A stretch of 11,187 nucleotides of DNA from Haloferacaceae archaeon. Its GTDB lineage: Archaea > Halobacteriota > Halobacteria > Halobacteriales > Haloferacaceae. The notes beneath the pieces are model-generated. The model made no database searches. It had not been told where the DNA came from and worked only from the letters and a program-made list of their open reading frames with translations. The stretch lies in assembly GCA_003554115.1 (NCBI GenBank), contig PWFE01000011.1, positions 1 through 11,187 on the forward strand, read 5' to 3'. The position numbers were made by a program, and so were the translations under genes. Below are positions 7,343-11,187 of this stretch, one piece after another; within the stretch, counting starts at the first letter, position 1, and each line of letters starts with the position of its first letter.

Positions 7343-7352
7343 TTATGTAAAT
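7343..7352 (-). promoter_or_regulatory. TATA-like box of the ribbon-helix-helix gene
   Basis: Minus-strand ATTTACATAA is centred about 27 nt before the ATG at 7320. Spacing and sequence fit a haloarchaeal leaderless promoter and support the chosen start. Confidence 0.5.
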
Positions 7353-7522
7353 CTATCTGTGCTGTCACTACTGTCGCAACCGAACAGTTCGCTGGCCGTC
7401 CCAAGTGGCTGTTTCGAGTCATCTATTGTCGACTCCGTCCGAAACGACCCCTGCACGCATTGGCCACATCTCTCGCTGCCGGAGTCGACCATCTCCACTC
7501 GTGGGCGTCATGGTTGTGTCCG

Positions 7523-7534
7523 TATTGTACAATA
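7523..7534. repeat. perfect 12-bp palindrome TATTGTACAATA
   Basis: The 12 bases equal their own reverse complement. The site is AT-rich within a GC-richer surrounding, lies 54 nt past the DUF302 stop and about 200 nt before the ribbon-helix-helix gene start. It has the form of a dimeric regulator's site, but it is far from any start codon seen here. Confidence 0.5.
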
Positions 7535-7550
7535 GTGCCACAGGGGTTCG

Positions 7551-7564
7551 GTGGTCCCTACCAC
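7551..7564 (-). other. small hairpin downstream of DUF302 gene
   Basis: GTGGT / ACCAC with a CCCT loop, 24 nt past the DUF302 stop, flanked by two copies of ACAGGGG at 7540-7546 and 7572-7578. It could act in mRNA 3'-end formation, but there is no T-run as in usual archaeal termination. Confidence 0.25.
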
Positions 7565-7587
7565 TCATTCGACAGGGGCTGTCTCTC

Positions 7588-8211
7588 TCAGCTATCGGGT
7601 CCGCTATCGCCTTGGATCTGGTCGATGTCGGTGGTTGAGTTGGCATCGCCGTCGTCTGTGTCCTGTAAGTCTGCCTCGTCAGTTGACCGAGAGCCACGAG
7701 ACGGATCAAGCGTCGACTCGATTATCCCCTCGGAATCACGGTAGGCCTTCGACATCGTTCGCCGGATGATGCCGCCAAACGCCCGGGAGAACAGATCCGC
7801 GTTCATGCGCCCGACGTACGTCGTTCCGTTGCTTTTTTCGTAGACGGAGACTCGACACGGCATCATCGGCGTAACGATCCGCTCGTCGTCACCACTGAGG
7901 ATGTTTGAGGCATACTCCGGCGCACAGATTTCATACACCGCGGCCCGGTCGACTTGGTAGCCGTGTGTCTCCATTTTCGCCTGTAGATCGTACTCTCCGA
8001 GAATCTTCCAGCCCGTTGTTTCGTCGACGGCGGTTTCGAACCGGTGTGCGGTCGTCTCGAAGTCGTACGGACTTGCTTGCTCATGCATCATGAGAGACGG
8101 TGCACCCTTCCAGAGTCCGGCAAGCACACATGCCGCACCGGCGAGCGTGCCGGCGACAAACGACGCAATCGACCAGCGGGTTCCGTGCTCGGCTTCGTCA
8201 TCTGATTGCAT
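7588..8211 (-). CDS. membrane-anchored DUF302 domain protein
   Basis: 207-residue protein. Residues 13-34 (WSIASFVAGTLAGAACVLAGLW) form one hydrophobic segment, preceded by an acidic N-terminus. The DUF302 domain follows at about 45-160 with YDFETTAHRFETAV, the WKILGEYDLQAKM strand, VYEICAPEYASNIL, TPMMPCRVSVYEK and NADLF; DUF302 proteins have a TBP-like alpha/beta fold with no established function. The last 45 residues are Asp/Ser/Thr-rich and probably disordered. Cys28 sits in the membrane segment, but the preceding residues do not form a lipobox. ATG 8211 is chosen over TTG 8232, which only adds MYIWYYI. It stands alone as a transcription unit with a palindromic element about 33 nt upstream. 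Confidence 0.85.
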   Translation of the reverse strand: MQSDDEAEHGTRWSIASFVAGTLAGAACVLAGLWKGAPSLMMHEQASPYDFETTAHRFETAVDETTGWKILGEYDLQAKMETHGYQVDRAAVYEICAPEYASNILSGDDERIVTPMMPCRVSVYEKSNGTTYVGRMNADLFSRAFGGIIRRTMSKAYRDSEGIIESTLDPSRGSRSTDEADLQDTDDGDANSTTDIDQIQGDSGPDS

Positions 8212-8239
8212 AATATAGTACCATATATACAATCACACT

Positions 8240-8249
8240 GGCTTAAGCC
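8240..8249. promoter_or_regulatory. palindrome GGCTTAAGCC upstream of DUF302 gene
   Basis: Perfect 10-bp palindrome, extended by ACAC at 8235-8238 and GTGT at 8253-8256 across a small mismatch. It is centred 33 nt before the ATG at 8211, so its CTTAAG core may be the TATA element, an operator, or both. A second AT run (8222-8231) lies too close to the ATG to be the promoter of this start. Confidence 0.4.
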
Positions 8250-8328
8250 TTGGTGTCGACATCTCTGGGCACGACCATGAGAAATGAGGCTTCCAGCAGA
8301 GATATGAGAACCGTGATCCGGGTCGATG

Positions 8329-9261
8329 CTATTTGAGACGGGCACGGCTCTGATCGGCTCCGTCTTCGATCCGGACGAGGCCGTCGTCGGACAGATCCGA
8401 AAGGAGACCTTGGAGCCATTCTCGACCATACTCGCCGTCGGGTGTGTAGTCGACACGAATTCGATGACCGAGCGCATCAAGCTCCATCTCGTCGTGCTCG
8501 CCGAGAAGCCGGATCACACGCCCGCGGAACTGCCGTCGACTGCCGTCAAAACTCGGCTGGGTTGGCACATCGGGTGCCGTAAAATCACCTGACTCGTAGG
8601 CTGCACACCATTCGCGCCACGGGCAGCCTGCGGTGTCACAACTCGGCGTCTTCCCGCAGGCCACCCCACCGAGTTCCATGATCGCGTTGTTCCAGACTCG
8701 CGAGCGACCCTCGGGCATGAGGTCGTTTGCAGCGGTCTCGAAGGCCGTATCGTCGTCCGGAATATCGAAGGCGCGATACAGCACGCGTTTGACGTTGGTG
8801 TCGACAACTGCGTTGCCGTTATTAAAAGCAAACGAGGCAACCGCGTTGGCGGTGTAGGGGCCGACACCCATCAGCTCTTGGAGGTCGTCGGGCGTCTGAG
8901 GAAACTCGCCGTTATAGTCGTCGACAATCTGGGAGGCAGCCTCGTGAAGATACTTCGCGCGGTTGTTGTACCCCAAACTATGGCTGCTCCAAAACGAGAC
9001 CACCTCGCCGCGAGCGGCCGCCGCCAGCGAGTCGACAGTCGGCCACTCATCAAGAAAGTCGGACCAAGCGTCGACAACCCGGTCGAGTTGGGTCTGCTGG
9101 CTCATAATCTCGGAGACCAAAATTGCATAGGGGTCGTCGGTTTCGCGCCACGGATACGCCCGGTGGTCGGCCTCGTACCACTCGATCAGTGCGGTTTGGA
9201 CTGCGTCGGCGGTTTCGCTGTCGACGAGTCCTGTGTCATCGCTCGCGCCCGCCTCAGTCAT
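8329..9261 (-). CDS. mutY: A/G-specific adenine DNA glycosylase (MutY)
   Basis: Removes adenine mispaired with 8-oxoguanine or guanine. 310 residues from ATG 9261 (MTEAGASDD). Motifs: HRAYPWRETDDPY, SEIMSQQTQ with catalytic Glu51, helix-hairpin-helix LMGVGPYTANAVASF with Tyr136, and VDTNVKRV with catalytic Asp154; the Glu/Tyr/Asp set and the 18-residue Tyr-Asp spacing match MutY rather than endonuclease III. The iron-sulfur cysteines are 202, 208, 213 and 219, that is C-x5-C-x4-C-x5-C instead of the standard C-x6-C-x2-C-x5-C. The bacterial NUDIX-like 8-oxoG reading domain is absent; residues about 235-310 look instead like a small winged helix. A longer frame to 9330 is rejected since it overlaps the promoter area. 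Confidence 0.93.
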   Translation of the reverse strand: MTEAGASDDTGLVDSETADAVQTALIEWYEADHRAYPWRETDDPYAILVSEIMSQQTQLDRVVDAWSDFLDEWPTVDSLAAAARGEVVSFWSSHSLGYNNRAKYLHEAASQIVDDYNGEFPQTPDDLQELMGVGPYTANAVASFAFNNGNAVVDTNVKRVLYRAFDIPDDDTAFETAANDLMPEGRSRVWNNAIMELGGVACGKTPSCDTAGCPWREWCAAYESGDFTAPDVPTQPSFDGSRRQFRGRVIRLLGEHDEMELDALGHRIRVDYTPDGEYGREWLQGLLSDLSDDGLVRIEDGADQSRARLK

Positions 9262-9284
9262 TGTCGAGTGTCTGTTGGCACCGG

Positions 9285-9290
9285 CTTTAG
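9285..9290 (-). promoter_or_regulatory. possible TATA element of mutY
   Basis: Minus-strand CTAAAG is centred about 26 nt before the mutY ATG, the leaderless spacing. The match to the consensus is weak and the same bases could serve the plus-strand gene starting at 9363. Confidence 0.25.
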
Positions 9291-9362
9291 GCGTGCTGTT
9301 TGGCCACCGGACGGAGAACAGAAACAGCAATTCGTTTCCGTCTGCTTGCTGAACGCTACGGT

Positions 9363-9686
9363 ATGAGTCTTGAGGAGCTAACCGAGGATATCACCGACAA
9401 GTACAGTGATCTCGACGACGAGTTTGTCGTCTCACTCGACCGCGAAACAAAAAACGAACTCGCCATGCTGTCGACGGCCTTCGAGACCGACGATCCCGCA
9501 GAACTGCTTCGGCGTGGCATCCACCTACTGTATCGCCAGACGGTCGACACCGGCGACCTGGATTTCCATCTCCGGTCGGGCTACGACGTCACGTACGACG
9601 AGTATTTGAACGGGATGACGTTCGAAGAGATGACCGGTCGCGCGAGCCTTCCGTCGCTCGATGATTCGAATCGCTACCGGATGTAA
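9363..9686 (+). CDS. small acidic protein, probable ribbon-helix-helix fold
   Basis: 107 residues from ATG 9363 (MSLEELTEDITDKY). I do not recognise a named family. Residues about 20-57 fit strand-helix-helix: EFVVSLDRE, then TKNELAMLSTAF, then DPAELLRRGIHLLYRQ, as in ribbon-helix-helix dimers. The rest contains GYDVTYDEYLNGMTFEEM, which reads like a conserved haloarchaeal motif, and a polar tail. The frame extends upstream to a TTG at 9300, but those 21 residues (RRTETAIRFRLLAERYG) are of a different, basic character and overlap the mutY promoter. Divergent from mutY; its TAA at 9684-9686 directly abuts the cca stop on the other strand. No convincing TATA box at 25-30 nt before the ATG. Confidence 0.7.
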   Translation: MSLEELTEDITDKYSDLDDEFVVSLDRETKNELAMLSTAFETDDPAELLRRGIHLLYRQTVDTGDLDFHLRSGYDVTYDEYLNGMTFEEMTGRASLPSLDDSNRYRM

Positions 9687-11045
9687 CTACGGCGTTGGCT
9701 GAAGGTAGTCGGTAAGCTCATCGACGATGTTGGCGAGCGTTGCGATCTCGCCGTCGACGTAGATCTCATATTCGTCTTGTAAAACCGACTTGATTCGAAC
9801 GCCGAGGCCGACAGCAAACAGTGCGTCACTTTCCAGATACTCAACGGCATCAGTCCACTCCCGTGGGCGTTCGACGACGTAGCGATCTCCGTCGATGAAG
9901 GGACCGACACAGTCCTCGCGGTCGGCGTACGCCTGATAAAAGCCAGTCGCGTGCTCACGAACCGCAACAGGTGGGCCGTCGTGACGTTCGACCGCCGGTA
10001 GGGTCGCCGTGGACAACTCGAACAGGAGGGCGGCGGTGTCGCTGTCAGTGTCGACCATGTGTGCGGAGCGAAACACGTCAAATCCGTGGCGTTGGAGGCC
10101 GGCTTTGATGCCGGCACGGGATTTTTCGAGCTGCGGATACAGTTGGTCGTCGACGATGTCTGGCGTCTCGAAGACGAGCGCAATGGCGGTCGTGCCGCGG
10201 TCGGCCAGTCGTTCGCGGATCGCTGCTGCGGTGAGTAGCTCACGTTCAGATGGGAAAAACAGCGAGAAATCAGGCTCATCGAGCAACTCGCGGGCGTGGT
10301 GTTGGAGGCGGGCGACGTTGTCAGCCGCACAGACGGCGGCGACGTTCCGTTCGGGGTCGGTGGGGTCGATGACTACCAGTGGATCGCTGAACGAGGCGGT
10401 GCCGTGGTCCTCGGGATCGAATTCGACCGGCGGCGACCAGTCGACCGCGGCCTCAAGCAGAGATTCAAATCCGCTGTACTCAACAACGAGCAGCTCGGCG
10501 AGATAGCCCGAAAAGCCGCGGGTTTTGAGGTCGCTGCCGTAGGCGCCGATCCCCTTCAAAAATCGCTTAAATATGCGGACGTCGCGTGCGAGCTCATCGT
10601 CGATGCGGGCGTCGAGATACTGGGTGTGAAAGGGTGTGCGGTCGACTGCCGAGCGAATGTCACCCGCCGATTCGACGGCGTAGCAGGGCACACAGTCGAC
10701 GTCAAACCCCTCGAATTCGCCCTTGACGTATGGGTGTTCGGCGTACTCCTGGTGACCATCGGGGAGGACCGCGTGGCCGATTTCGAGGCCGTAAGATTCG
10801 AGTTTTTCGCGGGGCAGATCGGGATCGAAGCGGACGAACAGATCGATATCGCGGTCGCCGGCGAGCCAGGTGCCGCGGGCGGTCGAACCGACCTGTAGGA
10901 CGTCGGCGTCGACTGCGTGGTCGGCGATGGCGGCCTCGGCGCGCTCGACCAGCCGTTCGGCGGCTGCCGCAAGCCGCTGGCGTTCGTCAGGCGAAGGGGT
11001 GACGCGCTCGTCGACCTCGCTGAGCACGTCATCGAGGGTGGACAT
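9687..11045 (-). CDS. cca: CCA tRNA nucleotidyltransferase, class I archaeal
   Basis: Adds or repairs the 3'-CCA of tRNAs using CTP and ATP without a nucleic-acid template; essential where tRNA genes do not encode CCA. The 452-residue product matches the archaeal class I enzyme (about 440 residues). The nucleotidyltransferase signature is QVGSTARGTW (51-60) with metal-binding Asp66 and Asp68 in GDRDIDLFV and the third carboxylate Asp117 in FDVDCVPCY. Then come the central domain with RDVRIFKRFLKGIGAYGSDLK and GFSGYLAELLV, the body/tail region with PDFSLFFPS, and the C-terminal helix. ATG 11045 begins the MSTLDDVLSEV start. Divergent from a tRNA gene, convergent with the 9363 gene. Confidence 0.96.
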   Translation of the reverse strand: MSTLDDVLSEVDERVTPSPDERQRLAAAAERLVERAEAAIADHAVDADVLQVGSTARGTWLAGDRDIDLFVRFDPDLPREKLESYGLEIGHAVLPDGHQEYAEHPYVKGEFEGFDVDCVPCYAVESAGDIRSAVDRTPFHTQYLDARIDDELARDVRIFKRFLKGIGAYGSDLKTRGFSGYLAELLVVEYSGFESLLEAAVDWSPPVEFDPEDHGTASFSDPLVVIDPTDPERNVAAVCAADNVARLQHHARELLDEPDFSLFFPSERELLTAAAIRERLADRGTTAIALVFETPDIVDDQLYPQLEKSRAGIKAGLQRHGFDVFRSAHMVDTDSDTAALLFELSTATLPAVERHDGPPVAVREHATGFYQAYADREDCVGPFIDGDRYVVERPREWTDAVEYLESDALFAVGLGVRIKSVLQDEYEIYVDGEIATLANIVDELTDYLQPTP

Positions 11046-11100
11046 ACAGTCCGATTATTACAGCGTGTGTGAAAGCATGTCGCTTCCGTCGGGGGGAAAG

Positions 11101-11118
11101 CGAAAGCCCTATTAAAAC
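11101..11118 (+). promoter_or_regulatory. promoter of tRNA-Asn
   Basis: Purine-rich CGAAAG (BRE-like, 11101-11106) is followed by the TATA box ATTAAAAC (11111-11118), about 30 nt before the mature tRNA 5' end. This is the clearest promoter of the window. Confidence 0.65.
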
Positions 11119-11144
11119 AATCCGACTACGTTTGATTGCGTTGA

Positions 11145-11187
11145 GCCGTCGTAGCTCAGATGGTAGAGCACCTCGCTGTTAACGAGG
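11145..11187 (+). tRNA. tRNA-Asn (anticodon GTT), 3' part outside window
   Basis: Acceptor strand GCCGTCG (11145-11151), TA, D-stem GCTC/GAGC closed on AGATGGTA, then anticodon stem CCTCG/CGAGG with loop CTGTTAA; the anticodon GTT is at 11178-11180. The window ends exactly at the last base of the anticodon stem, so the variable loop, T arm and 3' acceptor strand are not seen. A bulk intron at the usual 37/38 position is excluded because the loop is a plain seven bases. Confidence 0.95.

Larger units (their letters stand above)
7321..7587. other. 267-bp intergenic region with promoter and short inverted repeats
   Basis: Longest gene-free stretch of the window. It holds the promoter of the ribbon-helix-helix gene on the right-hand edge of that gene, a perfect 12-bp palindrome at 7523-7534, and a small hairpin flanked by direct repeats near the DUF302 stop. 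Open frames crossing it on either strand have no recognisable protein features and I treat them as spurious. Confidence 0.6.

Noticed and set aside
7238..7744. 168-codon plus-strand frame across the 7321-7587 gap
   Set aside because: It overlaps the start of the ribbon-helix-helix gene and the end of DUF302 on the other strand, lacks a promoter and has no recognisable domain.
7588..8211. Lipoprotein anchoring of the DUF302 protein at Cys28
   Set aside because: The residues before the cysteine (GAA) do not make a lipobox and there is no Tat twin-arginine; a plain transmembrane anchor fits better.
8329..9261. Thymine-DNA mismatch glycosylase (MIG type) or endonuclease III instead of MutY
   Set aside because: Tyr136 alone could fit MIG, but Glu51 in SEIMSQQTQ together with Tyr136 and Asp154 is the MutY set; endonuclease III would have Lys at the Tyr position.
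9300..9362. Upstream TTG start for the small plus-strand gene
   Set aside because: The added 21 residues are basic, unlike the acidic protein, and cover the mutY promoter region; ATG 9363 is the simpler start.
9674..10330. 218-codon minus-strand frame inside cca
   Set aside because: It is out of frame with the conserved nucleotidyltransferase and is Ser/Thr/Arg-rich shadow sequence typical of GC-rich genes.
1..11187. Very frequent GTCGAC hexamers throughout
   Set aside because: They follow from Val-Asp codon pairs (GTC GAC) and general haloarchaeal word bias; they occur in both genes and gaps without regular spacing.

Overview
The window is chromosomal DNA of a halophilic archaeon (class Halobacteria). 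The evidence is acid-rich proteins with mostly GC-rich codons, archaeal ribosomal protein S17e, an archaeal class I CCA-adding enzyme, CofD of coenzyme F420 synthesis, several start codons with a TATA-like box about 26-28 nt upstream and little or no leader, and typical haloarchaeal families (PAS/LOV histidine kinase, UspA, DUF302, ribbon-helix-helix proteins). I cannot name the genus. Sampled base composition is about 65-78% GC in birA and cca but only about 50% in the sensor kinase at the left edge.

Layout from left to right. (1) 1-1765, plus strand: a histidine kinase whose 5' end lies outside the window. Its kinase core comes first, followed by PAS, a canonical LOV (blue-light) domain and another PAS. 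(2) 1754-1825, minus: about 24 codons resembling the tail of a CBS-domain protein, probably a relic. (3) 1816-5245, minus: a compact run transcribed cofD -> Dus-like TIM-barrel -> CitG-like -> DUF447 -> rps17e. The first four overlap by 8, 4 and 4 nt and are surely co-translated; rps17e follows after 44 nt and has its own likely promoter. (4) 5246-5313: a divergent promoter region between cofD and birA with a 7-bp inverted repeat. (5) 5314-6258, plus: birA, with an N-terminal helix-turn-helix. (6) 6264-8211, minus: a UspA protein, a ribbon-helix-helix regulator and a membrane-anchored DUF302 protein, as separate units. (7) 8329-9261, minus: mutY. (8) 9363-9686, plus: a small probable ribbon-helix-helix protein whose stop directly abuts the cca stop. 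(9) 9687-11045, minus: cca. (10) 11145-11187, plus: the 5' part of tRNA-Asn(GTT), cut by the window end, with a clear TATA box.

The most promising stretch for undescribed biology is the cofD/TIM-barrel/CitG-like/DUF447 operon. It puts a known F420 enzyme together with three enzymes of unassigned substrate, two of them flavoprotein-like and one a phosphoribosyl-transfer enzyme with no citrate lyase nearby, which suggests a cofactor pathway. The LOV kinase with its sensors after the kinase core is the second.

No stretch longer than 300 bases lacks a gene. The longest gap is 7321-7587 (267 bases), which holds a promoter and short inverted repeats. I saw no CRISPR array, insertion sequence, rRNA or origin.
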